NCBI RefSeq assembly: GCF_000005825.2
Contig: NC_013791.2
Span: forward strand, 868,001 to 932,000
Origin: Alkalihalophilus pseudofirmus OF4
GTDB taxonomy: Bacteria; Bacillota; Bacilli; Bacillales; Bacillaceae_D
Direction: 5' to 3'
DNA: 64,000 nucleotides
Shown: positions 43,919-53,916 of the stretch, piece after piece
Layout of the letters: every line of letters begins with the position of its first letter
Position numbering within the stretch: position 1 is the stretch's first letter
The notes under the pieces: generated by a model
What the model was told of the DNA's origin: nothing
The model's database searches: none
The model's input: only the letters and a program-made list of their open reading frames with translations
Made by a program: the position numbers and the translations under genes

Positions 43919-44248
43919 ATGAAGGATTTAACTACAATTGAAATGGTAGATGAGTTTATACAAGAGAACAAATTTAGTTTCGTCTACGTATCAAGGACGA
44001 ATTGCAGTGTATGCCATGCCTTGCTGCCGCAAGTTAAAGAAGTATTGTCGGAATTCCCGCTGATTAACCAAGGATTCGTAAATGCGGATCAACTAGAAGA
44101 AATAGCTGGCAGGTTGTCTATATTCACAGTTCCGGCTCTGCTCCTATTTATCGATGGAAAAGAGACGATAAGAGAAGCTAGATTTGTTCCAATCGAAACG
44201 TTTGAAGAAAAGGTTCGAAAGGTTTATCAACTTTCTACTGCTGATTAA
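43919..44248 (+). CDS. thioredoxin-like protein
   Basis: This 109-residue protein has a thioredoxin fold. The active-site CxxC is CSVC (about 29-32, in RTNCSVCHALLP) rather than CGPC, and the cis-Pro is in FTVPALLLFIDG. It is probably a thiol-disulfide reductase of the YdfQ/YtpP-like group. Its position just after the persulfide gene, behind its own promoter region, fits a redox role. GGAGGGG precedes the ATG. Confidence 0.82.
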   Translation: MKDLTTIEMVDEFIQENKFSFVYVSRTNCSVCHALLPQVKEVLSEFPLINQGFVNADQLEEIAGRLSIFTVPALLLFIDGKETIREARFVPIETFEEKVRKVYQLSTAD

Positions 44249-44269
44249 ACTCTCCGCTTTGAACTCAAT

Positions 44270-44308
44270 AAAAAAACAGCTTCACACAATGGAAGCTGTT
44301 TTTTTTTA
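44270..44308. terminator. bidirectional terminator
   Basis: AAAAAACAGCTTC pairs with GAAGCTGTTTTTT around an eight-base loop between convergent genes, with T-runs on both strands. Confidence 0.88.
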
Positions 44309-44767
44309 TATTCTCTCAAACCCTTCAGCCTCTAAATAATTAGCGGCTTCCCGGTAGGTTGTAAATGTTCCGTCTAAGCTGTCATCATCAGCATATACAT
44401 TCCACATATCTTCTTCTTTAAGAATAGTAAGAGTCACCGTATTCTCATTTATCCATGTTTCCTCTAATGGTTCATCGGTCACTTCCTCTTTAGGAGTTAA
44501 TGAAAGAATTGATTTACGGATCGTCGCACGCAGAGCTTTCTCAGTGAAGTCACGAATATTGACCATACCCTTGTCATTTGTACTATACCCAGTCATTTTA
44601 CCTGCGTACACAAACCCGTTTCCATTCGGGTGCAAGTGGTACACAACATTCTTATTATCGTATGAGCTTTCATTGTAATGAAAATTCACTCGGCCAAGAG
44701 ATACATCTTTGCGCTCAAGCTCCGGAAAAGATTCAATTATCGCTAGTTTTTCTTCAAATGTTAACAT
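44306..44767 (-). CDS. cytosolic protein of unknown function
   Basis: This 153-residue acidic protein has no membrane segment. GGAGGC precedes the ATG. The N-terminal half reads LTFEEKLAIIESFPELERKDVSLGRV (quoted in two blocks, about 2-27), and the C-terminal part is beta-rich with a final helix (REAANYLEAEGFERI). No family is recognised. The gene following it upstream on the same strand starts close by, so the two may be co-expressed. Confidence 0.65.
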   Translation of the reverse strand: MLTFEEKLAIIESFPELERKDVSLGRVNFHYNESSYDNKNVVYHLHPNGNGFVYAGKMTGYSTNDKGMVNIRDFTEKALRATIRKSILSLTPKEEVTDEPLEETWINENTVTLTILKEEDMWNVYADDDSLDGTFTTYREAANYLEAEGFERI

Positions 44768-44781
44768 AGTGCCTCCATCAT

Positions 44782-45228
44782 CTATCGATTGGTTGTTGAA
44801 GGCTTATTATACCATAATTTTATCTCTGGATTTTTCTTTAGCAACATTCGTATAAACTCGGCTTCATCCTCTGGGGAGATCGTTAACACTTTTACCTTTC
44901 CATAGCTGAGTTCTAATCGGTCGATAGAAAGGGCAGGTGCGGAAAATGGATTCTTCGTTTTCCTAAGGCCATTAATTTCATGTATAAGGACGTTTTTCTT
45001 AAAAGGACCGCATACGACTTTTAAGGTAGTGTCCTCTATGGTATAGCCAGTCTTAAACCAAATCCATGCGATAAAGACAGCAAGGAGAGACGTAATAAAA
45101 ATCTCAAAGACTTGAGTTAGAGGACTTTGGTCAATTTGTATAGATAAAATGGGAGTGATAATAAATAAGAGAATCACACCCCACAATAAAATAGTCAGCC
45201 ACGTATCTTTTTTTGAAGGGAAATACAA
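44782..45228 (-). CDS. membrane protein with bacterial PH-like domain (YyaB type)
   Basis: This 148-residue protein has two N-terminal hydrophobic segments (about 9-30 and 36-56) and a cytosolic PH-like beta domain (TGYTIEDTTLKVVCGPFKK, IHEINGLRKTKNPFSAPALS) as in the DUF1200/PF06713 family. TTG 45228 is chosen because AAAGGAG lies seven bases upstream and the family starts with this YFPSKKD segment. A longer frame starting at 45264 lacks a site. Function unknown. Confidence 0.72.
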   Translation of the reverse strand: MYFPSKKDTWLTILLWGVILLFIITPILSIQIDQSPLTQVFEIFITSLLAVFIAWIWFKTGYTIEDTTLKVVCGPFKKNVLIHEINGLRKTKNPFSAPALSIDRLELSYGKVKVLTISPEDEAEFIRMLLKKNPEIKLWYNKPSTTNR

Positions 45229-45304
45229 AGTTCTCGCTCCTTTCGCATATAATAGTATACGCAAAAAGGATCAGGCAGGTTTCATTTAATAGCGGAGTAA
45301 GGTT

Positions 45305-45421
45305 TTAGAAAATACCTCGAATAAAGCCCGTGATTAATCTTGGGATAAATAGTACAACATCACCGATGATGCCAATCGTGGTGCTTAGCAGCATGTCCTT
45401 ATCTTTTTGTTGCTCGTTCAT
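45305..45421 (-). CDS. 38-residue small membrane protein
   Basis: A complete short gene: ATG at 45421, an excellent GAGGAGTTGATAAG site and a TAA at 45305-45307. The product begins with a charged MNEQQKDKDM and continues with one amphipathic or membrane segment (STTIGIIGDVVLFIPRLI) and a basic end (TGFIRGIF). It is too short for usual gene-finding cut-offs. The strong ribosome binding site and clean composition make it credible. Function unknown. Confidence 0.65.
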   Translation of the reverse strand: MNEQQKDKDMLLSTTIGIIGDVVLFIPRLITGFIRGIF

Positions 45422-45634
45422 CTTATCAACTCCTCTACATTCGTTTGTTAAATTATACCATATAAAATAACTCTAGAAAGAGAATTTCAAAGATTGATTG
45501 AGGAGAGAGGTGAAGGAAAGCAATAATCATTAACTTGATATGGTTAAATGGTTATCTTATTTGCCATTCTTTGTTACGATAAAGCTGTAGGAGATAAAGA
45601 GAGAAACCAAATGCATACATTATGAGGTGAAAAG

Positions 45635-46417
45635 ATGACAGACAAAAAAATCATTTTCTTTGATATTGACGGTACGCTATTAGACCATGATAAAAAGCTG
45701 CCTCAATCAACAAAAGAAGCCATTAATGAGTTAAAGCAAGCTGGGCATGAAGTAGCAATTGCTACAGGCCGTGCTCCTTTTATGTATGAAGATCTGCGTG
45801 AGGAATTAGGCATCTATAATTTTGTCAGCTATAACGGTCAATATGTTGAAGTGGATGGTGAGATGATTTACGGCAACCCTCTTGATAAAGATAAGCTTGA
45901 AGAAATTACTGAGCTTGCTGCTACAAATGACCATCCTCTTGTTTATATGGGAAAAAAAACAATGAAGGCGAACGTAGAACAGCATGATCATATCGATGAA
46001 AGTATCGGAACGTTAAAAGTAGAGGCTTTTCCTACTCATGATCCTGATTATTTCAAAATGGAACATATCTATCAAACACTGCTATTTTGTGAGCACGAAG
46101 AGGAAAAATACTATGAAGAGAAATTCAATGCATTTGACTTCATAAGATGGCATCCTTTATCGGTAGATGTATTGCCAGCAGGTGGTTCAAAAGCAAAGGG
46201 AATTGAGAAAATGATTGAGAAGCTTGGAATCAATCCTGAAAATGTGTATGCATTCGGTGATGGATTAAATGACATTGAAATGCTCTCTACTGTCGCTCAC
46301 GGTGTAGCCATGGGAAATGCACATGAAGAGACGAAAGAAGCAGCGAGATACCTTTCAAAATCAGTAGATGAGGATGGTATTGTTCATGGATTGAAAATGG
46401 TAGGGTTATTAAAATAA
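45635..46417 (+). CDS. HAD-superfamily phosphatase, Cof type
   Basis: This 260-residue HAD IIB phosphatase has motif I FDIDGTLLD (nucleophile Asp10), motif II ATGR, Lys in GGSKAKGI (motif III) and motif IV GDGLNDIEML. Cof-type enzymes dephosphorylate sugar phosphates, FMN or pyridoxal phosphate. Closest by feel are the YkrA-like Bacillus members. Its promoter region shares a 12-base TGTTACGATAAA element with the thioredoxin-like gene. It is monocistronic. Confidence 0.87.
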   Translation: MTDKKIIFFDIDGTLLDHDKKLPQSTKEAINELKQAGHEVAIATGRAPFMYEDLREELGIYNFVSYNGQYVEVDGEMIYGNPLDKDKLEEITELAATNDHPLVYMGKKTMKANVEQHDHIDESIGTLKVEAFPTHDPDYFKMEHIYQTLLFCEHEEEKYYEEKFNAFDFIRWHPLSVDVLPAGGSKAKGIEKMIEKLGINPENVYAFGDGLNDIEMLSTVAHGVAMGNAHEETKEAARYLSKSVDEDGIVHGLKMVGLLK

Positions 46418-46419
46418 TA

Positions 46420-46456
46420 AAAAGGCAATTCAGCCCAATGCTGAATTGCCTTTTTT
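46420..46456. terminator. bidirectional terminator
   Basis: A perfect 14-bp stem (AAAAGGCAATTCAG 46420-46433 with 46441-46454) lies between convergent genes, with T- or A-rich flanks on both sides. Confidence 0.9.
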
Positions 46457-47368
46457 CTATTTAAGTACGGTTTCCTTTCCAAGCGGTTCTGTCGTTTTAC
46501 GAACGGCAATGTATTCTGGTCTTTTGCCAGCTCCTGAGAATGGTTCCAAGAGCTTATTCTCTACGCTGTTATAGACCATAAATAAATTGTTGCGCGGATA
46601 AGGAGTCATATTACTGGTAGAGGCGTGCATCGTGTTCGATTCAAAAATAGTAATCGTACCAGCTTTACCTGTGGCAACCGATAATCCTCCACCTTTTTCT
46701 ACCAGCCATTTCAAGCTGTCATTATCAGGAACACCTACTTTTTGAGTTTGTAATGATTGCTTGTAGTTATTTTCAGGCGTTTCACCAACGCAGCTCACAT
46801 AGTAGTTATGAGATCCTGGTACGAGCATGAGCGGGCCATTATGGATATAATTGTCGGATAGAGCAATCGACATACTTAAGGCACGCATCCGCGGCATACC
46901 GTCTTCTGTGTGCCATGTTTCAAAATCCGAATGCCAGTTAAACTCCTTACCTGAAAAGCCTGGCTTATAGTTTATTCGAGATTGATGAACATAGACATCA
47001 CTTCCTAATAAGTGGTTAACAATTTTAAGTAATCTTTCATCTCCAGCTATGTTTTTAAAGTATTCGTCGTCTTGGTCTACAGAAAAGATCGAACGAATCT
47101 CATCAGAATCTGGTTCACGGATAATTTTATCCGACTGTGTGTGTTTGTTTGAATCCTGTAACTCAAAAATGGCCTTTTGCATGGCTGCTACTTCTTTTTC
47201 TGAGAATAGGTTCTCAATTTGCAAAAAGCCGTTTTTCTCATAAAAATCAAGCTGCTCTTTGGAAAGAGGAGCCTCATGGTCTAGTCTGCGGTCGGTATGA
47301 ATCACAGGGTCCTTACGCTTCGTGATCTGCGGCTTATCGCTTACTCTTGAAGGGTAAAAATCTTGCAT
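46457..47368 (-). CDS. ectD: ectoine hydroxylase EctD
   Basis: This 303-residue Fe(II)/2-oxoglutarate dioxygenase converts ectoine to 5-hydroxyectoine, an osmo- and thermoprotectant. It carries the EctD signature [15 protein letters not shown], which supplies the first two iron ligands (HxD). The distal His is in NTMHASTSN and the 2-oxoglutarate-binding Arg in PRNN. ATG 47368 is chosen (MQDFYPSRV is the family start) with GGGAGTG seven bases upstream. TTG 47374 is an alternative. No ectABC genes lie nearby, so the substrate is made from another locus or imported. Confidence 0.92.
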   Translation of the reverse strand: MQDFYPSRVSDKPQITKRKDPVIHTDRRLDHEAPLSKEQLDFYEKNGFLQIENLFSEKEVAAMQKAIFELQDSNKHTQSDKIIREPDSDEIRSIFSVDQDDEYFKNIAGDERLLKIVNHLLGSDVYVHQSRINYKPGFSGKEFNWHSDFETWHTEDGMPRMRALSMSIALSDNYIHNGPLMLVPGSHNYYVSCVGETPENNYKQSLQTQKVGVPDNDSLKWLVEKGGGLSVATGKAGTITIFESNTMHASTSNMTPYPRNNLFMVYNSVENKLLEPFSGAGKRPEYIAVRKTTEPLGKETVLK

Positions 47369-47435
47369 GTGCAAACACTCCCATTACATAGTCTCAGATA
47401 CCCAATAATTTGGTATATCTGGCTCACTCACACTC

Positions 47436-47461
47436 ATACCACTCTAATTTTCATAATAAAC
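47436..47461 (-). promoter_or_regulatory. possible sigma-B-like promoter of ectD
   Basis: On the minus strand GTTTAT (47456-47461), 14 bases and TGGTAT (47436-47441) are close to the sigma-B pattern GTTTAA-N13/14-GGGTAT, about 70 bases before ectD. General-stress control would suit an osmoprotectant enzyme, but the match is imperfect. Confidence 0.3.
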
Positions 47462-47671
47462 ATGAAATTTTGAAAAAGAGAATAATGTACTTCTTCCTAT
47501 TCTTATCAATTCACATGTTATATTTTTTGTAATAGAGTCTGGCTAGGTGTAGCTTCCTAACTTGTTAATTGCATTGACCATGTTTTATCATGGGAAAAAG
47601 CAGTTGGGACCGGTTTCATGTATTTCGATAGCGGGTAAAATGACTCAGTGAGTCTGCACAGGAGGATGTTC

Positions 47672-47974
47672 ATGAAGAATAAAGTTACAAAGATTAAAAA
47701 TGGTGAAGAGTATCTGGACGTGAAGCTGGGCCGAATGCGAATCTTTTTCGATAAGAGATATAGAGTTATTTCTACGATTAACGATTTATTAATTGGAATA
47801 TTGTTTGTGATAGGAAGTATCCTTAATTTTTTTGATCAGGCAGAAAAAATTGGTCTCATTTGTTATCTCGCTGGGAGTACTTTTTTAGTTGTTAGGCCGG
47901 TTTTAAGGCTTATGCATAGTGCGAGTTTAAGAAAGGAAATAAAGGACAAAGACACTTATACTACGGATAATTAG
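47672..47974 (+). CDS. YrhK-family membrane protein
   Basis: This 100-residue protein has two hydrophobic segments (about 37-58 and 64-82) in the YrhK domain, with the typical sequence EYLDVKLGRMRIFFDKRYR, NDLLIGILFVIGSILNFF and LVVRPVLRLMH. ATG 47672 follows AGGAGG by six bases. The in-frame GTG at 47648 has no site. The function of YrhK is unknown. The gene is monocistronic. Confidence 0.8.
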   Translation: MKNKVTKIKNGEEYLDVKLGRMRIFFDKRYRVISTINDLLIGILFVIGSILNFFDQAEKIGLICYLAGSTFLVVRPVLRLMHSASLRKEIKDKDTYTTDN

Positions 47975-47984
47975 TCTCTTCAAA

Positions 47985-48017
47985 TATAAAAAAACGCCTT
48001 TTGAGGCGTTTTTTTAT
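47985..48017 (+). terminator. Rho-independent terminator of the yrhK-like gene
   Basis: AAAAAACGCCTT pairs with AGGCGTTTTTTT around a tiny loop, flanked by TATA on both sides. Confidence 0.88.
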
Positions 48018-48160
48018 ATTGAAGAATGGTTAGCTTTTTTGATGAACATTTACATAAAAAAGGAAGAATCCAATTGCAAAATAAGAAAAATAAAGGTCGT
48101 TGCATTTCTTATGTCAAATAATGAAAGGGACAGAAAGAATTAATAAGGAGGCTGATTAAC

Positions 48161-49357
48161 TTGTCGTATGCATTGAGATTTCCGAGCGTATCAGAAATTG
48201 GGTGGGGAGTGACCCAATCGCTTATGGAACAAGTATTAAAAATGGAAGCGAAGGAGATTCTGCTTATTTCAGATGATATTTTGCTTGAATTAGAGAGTGT
48301 AAAAGACATCGTGAAAAATATCATGACAGTAGCAAGTGTTCATGTGTATTCAGATGTGGAAGCCGAACCTACGCTTGAATGTGCTGAAAGATTGGTGAAT
48401 TATACAAAAGAAAAAAATGTTGATGTTGTAATAGGGTTAGGTGGAGGCAGTGTGCTGGATTTAGCTAAGTTAGCAGCCGTGCTTTCCGTTCATGAGGGGA
48501 CAGTAAGAGATTATTTGAATCTAACTGGAGAAAAAAAGATTATCGCAAGAGGATTGCCAAAAATTCTAGTTCCTACTACCTCTGGGACAGGGAGTGAAGT
48601 AACAAACATTTCAGTACTTTCCCTGCCTGGAACGAAAGATGTGGTAGCACATGATTACTTAATTGCTGATGTCGCTCTTGTCGACCCTGCATTAACTGTA
48701 TCTGTGCCCCCTAGGTTAACAGCTGCGACTGGGGTAGATGCTCTTACTCATGCCGTTGAAGCCTTTCTTTCTGTACAAGCTAACTCCGTCACGGATGGGT
48801 TAGCACAAAAAGCAATGCAATTGATATCAGGGTCTTTAAAACAGGCGGTAGATAATGGTGATAACAAGGAGGCAAGGAGGGACTTAAGCGAAGGAAGCTA
48901 CTTAGCAGGTCTTTCTTTTTTTCACGCAGGGGTTGCTGGTGTCCACGCTCTTGCATACCCTCTTGGAAGTAAATTTCATATTCCGCATGGGGAATCGAAT
49001 GCAGTGCTTTTACCATACGTTCTATCGTACATAAGCAAAAGCTGTCCTGATAAAATGCAGCAAGTGGCAGCTTTGCTTGACCCGAGTTATCATCCAACTA
49101 AAAGGTATGAAAGAGATGATTACTTAGTCCTCCTCAGGCAGATCATTGAAGACGTCAATTTACCAACTTCATTAAAAGAATACGGGGTAAGAGAAGAAGA
49201 TCTAGAAGCTCTTACTGCTGATGCATGTAAGCAAACTAGATTGTTAGCCAGAAGTCCGCTCCCGTTAACTAAAGAAGACATTTATCGTATCTATGAAATG
49301 GCATTTAATGGAATTTGCTTATATGAGTCTGTTCCCTTAAATAAGGAGGGAAAATAA
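48161..49357 (+). CDS. iron-containing alcohol dehydrogenase
   Basis: This 398-residue group III dehydrogenase starts at TTG 48161 with AAGGAGG upstream. The NAD(P)-binding GGGSVLDLAK and PTTSGTGSE segments are clear, and the metal-ligand blocks are DALTHAVEAF, FHAGVAGVHALAYPLG and HIPHGESNAVLLP. The family interconverts short alcohols and aldehydes or 4-hydroxybutyrate and similar. The stop lies two bases from the next gene, a thioesterase, so the pair works together, perhaps on a CoA-linked hydroxyacid. Confidence 0.87.
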   Translation: MSYALRFPSVSEIGWGVTQSLMEQVLKMEAKEILLISDDILLELESVKDIVKNIMTVASVHVYSDVEAEPTLECAERLVNYTKEKNVDVVIGLGGGSVLDLAKLAAVLSVHEGTVRDYLNLTGEKKIIARGLPKILVPTTSGTGSEVTNISVLSLPGTKDVVAHDYLIADVALVDPALTVSVPPRLTAATGVDALTHAVEAFLSVQANSVTDGLAQKAMQLISGSLKQAVDNGDNKEARRDLSEGSYLAGLSFFHAGVAGVHALAYPLGSKFHIPHGESNAVLLPYVLSYISKSCPDKMQQVAALLDPSYHPTKRYERDDYLVLLRQIIEDVNLPTSLKEYGVREEDLEALTADACKQTRLLARSPLPLTKEDIYRIYEMAFNGICLYESVPLNKEGK

Positions 49358-49359
49358 AG

Positions 49360-49761
49360 ATGTATGTTACAGAGATTGAACCGCGGGTGTCTGAAACGGA
49401 TGGAGCCGGTCATATAAATAATACAACCATTCCTGTGTGGCTTGAAGCGGGCAGACATGAGTTATTCAGATTATTTACCCCAGACCTTTCATTTGAAGAT
49501 TGGAAAATGGTCATCGTGAAGACAACACTCGAGTATAAAAAGCAAATCTATTTCGGTGAAAAGGTCGAAGTGAAAATGTGGATCAAGCGGATTGGGAACA
49601 GTAGTTTAGAGTTGTATGAGGAAATTCATCAAAAGGGCATGCTATGTGCTAAAAATGAAGCAATCTATGTGAATTTCAACCTCCATACACAACAGACTGA
49701 ATCTATTCCAGAGAAGATAAAGGCAGAATTAGAAGAACATCTTTGGCCAGAAAGAGAGTAG
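49360..49761 (+). CDS. acyl-CoA thioesterase (4HBT hot-dog family, YbgC-like)
   Basis: This 133-residue hot-dog fold protein has the 4-hydroxybenzoyl-CoA-type N-terminal signature VSETDGAGHINNTTIPVWLE, with the catalytic Asp in TDGAGH. AAGGAGGG precedes the ATG, which follows the alcohol dehydrogenase stop by two bases. It should hydrolyse a short or branched acyl-CoA. The joint operon suggests a dedicated degradation or detoxification step. Confidence 0.85.
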   Translation: MYVTEIEPRVSETDGAGHINNTTIPVWLEAGRHELFRLFTPDLSFEDWKMVIVKTTLEYKKQIYFGEKVEVKMWIKRIGNSSLELYEEIHQKGMLCAKNEAIYVNFNLHTQQTESIPEKIKAELEEHLWPERE

Positions 49762-49774
49762 AAATAATGTTGAA

Positions 49775-49806
49775 AAGCCGACTAGAAACAAGAGATTAGT
49801 CGGCTT
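49775..49806 (-). terminator. terminator between convergent operons, mainly serving gdhA
   Basis: AAGCCGACTA (49775-49784) pairs with TAGTCGGCTT (49797-49806), with TTTTC on the minus strand. Confidence 0.7.
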
Positions 49807-49815
49807 GTTGATTAT

Positions 49816-51354
<1,539 letters not shown>

Positions 51355-52260
51355 TTGGAATTAAGACAAATCAAATATTTTATTGAAGTGGCAAAACGAG
51401 AACATATGACAGAGGCTGCAGATGCCTTGCATGTCGCACAATCGGCAGTCAGCAGACAAATCTCAAATTTAGAAGAAGAATTGGGAGTCAAGCTATTTAT
51501 TAGAGAAGGAAGAAGAGTAAAAGTAACCCCAATTGGACGTCTATTTTTAGAGCGGATGAATCAGGCGATGAACGTGATTGACAATGCTAAATTAGAAGTT
51601 GAAGAATATTTAGACCCAGAACAAGGAACAATTCGCATTGCTTTTCCGATTAGCATGGCTGCATATACATTGCCAACGGCTGTGGTAGCCTTCAGAAAGC
51701 AATATCCGAAGGTGAAATTCAAATTAAAGCAAGCAACATATCTTGAACTAATTAACGGGGTAGTGAATGGAGATTTTAATATGGCTTTGATTGGGCCTGT
51801 ACCGAGAAATGAACCTAAACTTAAAAGCGAGATCTTATTTACAGAAAAAATTGTCGCTCTAGTTCCTATACACCATCCATTCGCAAACTATAAGAGCTTA
51901 ATGCTAAGAGAGCTTAAAGAGGAATCCATTATTTTATTACCTGAAGGATATATTTTAAGAGACATTATTGTTAAGGCTTGCGAGAGTCAAGGCTTTACTC
52001 CTGAAGTGTCATTTGAAGGTGATGATATTGATGCATTAAAAGGGCTTGCCGCAGCAGGTCTCGGTATAACATTGATTCCAGAAATTACGTTAATGGACCA
52101 TGTCCCTCCTTCAACGGTAAGAGTTCCTGTAGAAGAACCAATGATTCCACGGACTGTCGGAGTCATTATTCCAGGGGAAAGACCGTTATTGCCAGCTGAG
52201 GAGCTGTTTTATCAATTTTTAAAGAAGATTTTTACAAGACTCGACCGCTTTCAAAATTAA
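51355..52260 (+). CDS. gltC: LysR-family regulator GltC
   Basis: This 301-residue LysR protein starts at TTG 51355 (MELRQIKYFIEVAKREH), preceded by GGAGTGG. A longer frame from 51325 lacks a site. The HTH (about 18-37, AADALHVAQSAVSRQISNLE) and effector domain align with B. subtilis GltC throughout (EEYLDPEQGTIRIAFP, LPEGYILRDI, GLAAAGLGITLIPE). GltC activates glutamate synthase genes in B. subtilis in response to 2-oxoglutarate and glutamate. Here it faces gdhA instead of gltAB. Confidence 0.85.
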   Translation: MELRQIKYFIEVAKREHMTEAADALHVAQSAVSRQISNLEEELGVKLFIREGRRVKVTPIGRLFLERMNQAMNVIDNAKLEVEEYLDPEQGTIRIAFPISMAAYTLPTAVVAFRKQYPKVKFKLKQATYLELINGVVNGDFNMALIGPVPRNEPKLKSEILFTEKIVALVPIHHPFANYKSLMLRELKEESIILLPEGYILRDIIVKACESQGFTPEVSFEGDDIDALKGLAAAGLGITLIPEITLMDHVPPSTVRVPVEEPMIPRTVGVIIPGERPLLPAEELFYQFLKKIFTRLDRFQN

Positions 52261-52339
52261 TTATTATTATTGTGGAAAAGGAATTAAAGAGGTGGCAAAT
52301 TTGTAGATAGTGAAGTGGATGCAGGACTAATACTGGGGA

Positions 52340-52510
52340 TTATAACGAGGTTCTCATTCGATTGTAACGATTTAAGAGCATGTCTAATTGCTGGCTGTAT
52401 TTAATTGTATCTGGATGATTTAAACCATTTTTAAGACCGCTTTTAATCATCTCGCAGCGAAGCTTTTCAATTCGACCTTCTAATTTTATTAGTAATGCAT
52501 CATTAAACAA
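52340..52510 (-). CDS. Spo0E-family aspartyl-phosphate phosphatase
   Basis: A 56-residue protein encoded on the minus strand starts at TTG 52510, with GGGAG upstream. The sequence is two helices, LLIKLEGRIEKLRCEMI and the signature helix YSQQLDMLLNRYNR, joined by a loop. The S-x-x-L-D pattern (SQQLD, about 39-43) is the hallmark of Spo0E/YisI/YnzD phosphatases, which dephosphorylate Spo0A~P and delay sporulation. It is too short for usual gene-finding cut-offs. Identity is strong from motif and size. Confidence 0.82.
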   Translation of the reverse strand: MFNDALLIKLEGRIEKLRCEMIKSGLKNGLNHPDTIKYSQQLDMLLNRYNRMRTSL

Positions 52511-52698
52511 CGTATGTAACTCCCATCTATATATAATTAATCCAATTTATAGGTGAAAAGTAACCGTTCTCTATCTTAGATCACTTTTGCTTAGATGTTA
52601 AGAGCTTCGACAAAGTTTTTGAGTTTTATGAAGGAAGATAGGACTTTTTTGTAAGAATGCTAATGGGGATTTGAAAAATGTACGATAATTTAAATTAA

Positions 52699-52748
52699 AA
52701 AGACCGAGTATGAACAAGTGGATGTAGACGTGTCTATACTCGGTCTTT
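52699..52748 (-). terminator. Rho-independent terminator of the next minus-strand gene
   Basis: A perfect 13-bp stem (52699-52711 with 52736-52748) is followed on the minus strand by TTTTTAATTT. Confidence 0.85.
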
Positions 52749-52755
52749 CCAGGAA

Positions 52756-53040
52756 TTATGATAGTGTAGGTTGATCAATTGCATATATGGCTTTTTGCAT
52801 CGTTTCAATTAAATCCTTTTGATATTGACTATATCGATAAGTGCTAGGGGCAGTACGCAGGTTGATCGATTCATTTTCATGTTTAAGGTATGTCCAGTTG
52901 TGTACTGGAATGGAGAATAGATATTTATTTTGATCAAACTTCATGACGGACATGGAGGTATCCCCAAATTCTTTTAAGGGGTGCTCTAACGTAACTTCTA
53001 AACAAGCCGAAAATTCTAGAGTGTTTATACTTTTTACCAA
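52756..53040 (-). CDS. small cytosolic protein of unknown function
   Basis: This 94-residue protein starts at TTG 53040 with AAAAGGAG upstream. Blocks include LEFSACLEVTLEHPLKEFGD and HNWTYLKHENESI. No membrane segment and no recognised family. A good terminator follows. Confidence 0.6.
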   Translation of the reverse strand: MVKSINTLEFSACLEVTLEHPLKEFGDTSMSVMKFDQNKYLFSIPVHNWTYLKHENESINLRTAPSTYRYSQYQKDLIETMQKAIYAIDQPTLS

Positions 53041-53417
53041 GACCAGTCTCCTTTTCTCAACAGTTAAATTTGATTATGGTTTTAATCTTGATTTTCCAAA
53101 CAAATTATTTGCTGCATGTCACACGATTTCTTATATTACGCCTATGTATCAAAGGTTTCAACCGCTTAAAAAGAATTAAGAATATTAAATGAAGTCATAA
53201 TTACCAGGTAGTTTTTTAATTTTTTATACTAACATAACGAAAAAGGTAAGTATCTAAACATTTTGAAATATAAAGCTCATTAACGATACATACAAGCAAT
53301 CAGTGAACCTTATACCTTTCAATTAATTCCTTTCAATTAATACAATTTAATTGTTACAAGTCATTTGATACAATAAAGAACAAGAGTTTCATGCAAGTTA
53401 AATGAGGTGAGGTATTA
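53041..53417. other. 377-bp stretch without a gene
   Basis: Divergent intergenic DNA, AT-rich. The only structure seen is a 13-bp direct repeat at 53315-53341. No supported small ORF was found. Confidence 0.6.
53315..53341. repeat. 13-bp direct repeat
   Basis: CCTTTCAATTAAT occurs at 53315-53327 and 53329-53341, with a 14-base period, about 75 bases upstream of the gene at 53418. Confidence 0.7.
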
Positions 53418-53789
53418 ATGGAACAATTAAGTCTTTTTGAAGATCCTTCGGAAGAAAATGATCATAAAGAAGCCAAGCCGAAACAATCAGAGAAAGTACC
53501 GCGTTCTTCGGCAAAGTTTTTACATGTAGATGAGGATATTATGATGTTATTGAAAGACGGTAAAACGGTTGTGGAAATCTGTAAATGGTTGATTGAGAAC
53601 CGAGGATTTGATGCATCAACTTATTCACAAGGCACATATAAAATTTATCCTCCACTAATGCAGCATTTAAAATTCTTGGAAAAAGAAAAGTACATCCGCT
53701 TAGTTGAAGTGGATCGCGGGAATGGAGCTTTCGAACCATATAAGGATGAGATTTCCCGATTGGCAGATGCAAAGTATGAGGTAATATAA
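53418..53789 (+). CDS. small cytosolic protein, possibly winged-helix
   Basis: This 123-residue protein has a disordered acidic/polar N-terminus (about 1-33) and an alpha/beta C-terminal domain (about 34-120) containing MMLLKDGKTVVEICKWLIEN and LKFLEKEKYIRLVEVDRGN, whose order resembles a winged helix. AGGTGAGG precedes the ATG. No family is recognised. Confidence 0.65.
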   Translation: MEQLSLFEDPSEENDHKEAKPKQSEKVPRSSAKFLHVDEDIMMLLKDGKTVVEICKWLIENRGFDASTYSQGTYKIYPPLMQHLKFLEKEKYIRLVEVDRGNGAFEPYKDEISRLADAKYEVI

Positions 53790-53794
53790 GGAAG

Positions 53795-53829
53795 AGCGAG
53801 CATATGGGACTTCAATTGCTCGCTTTTTA
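53795..53829 (+). terminator. Rho-independent terminator
   Basis: AGCGAGCA (53795-53802) pairs with TGCTCGCT (53817-53824), then TTTTTAA. Confidence 0.82.
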
Positions 53830-53916
53830 ATGCTTGAATACTCATTGTTTTCGACAATTCATCATGAATATAAAGCTTATATTTATGATAAGATGAGGGG
53901 AATAGGGAGGTATGAA

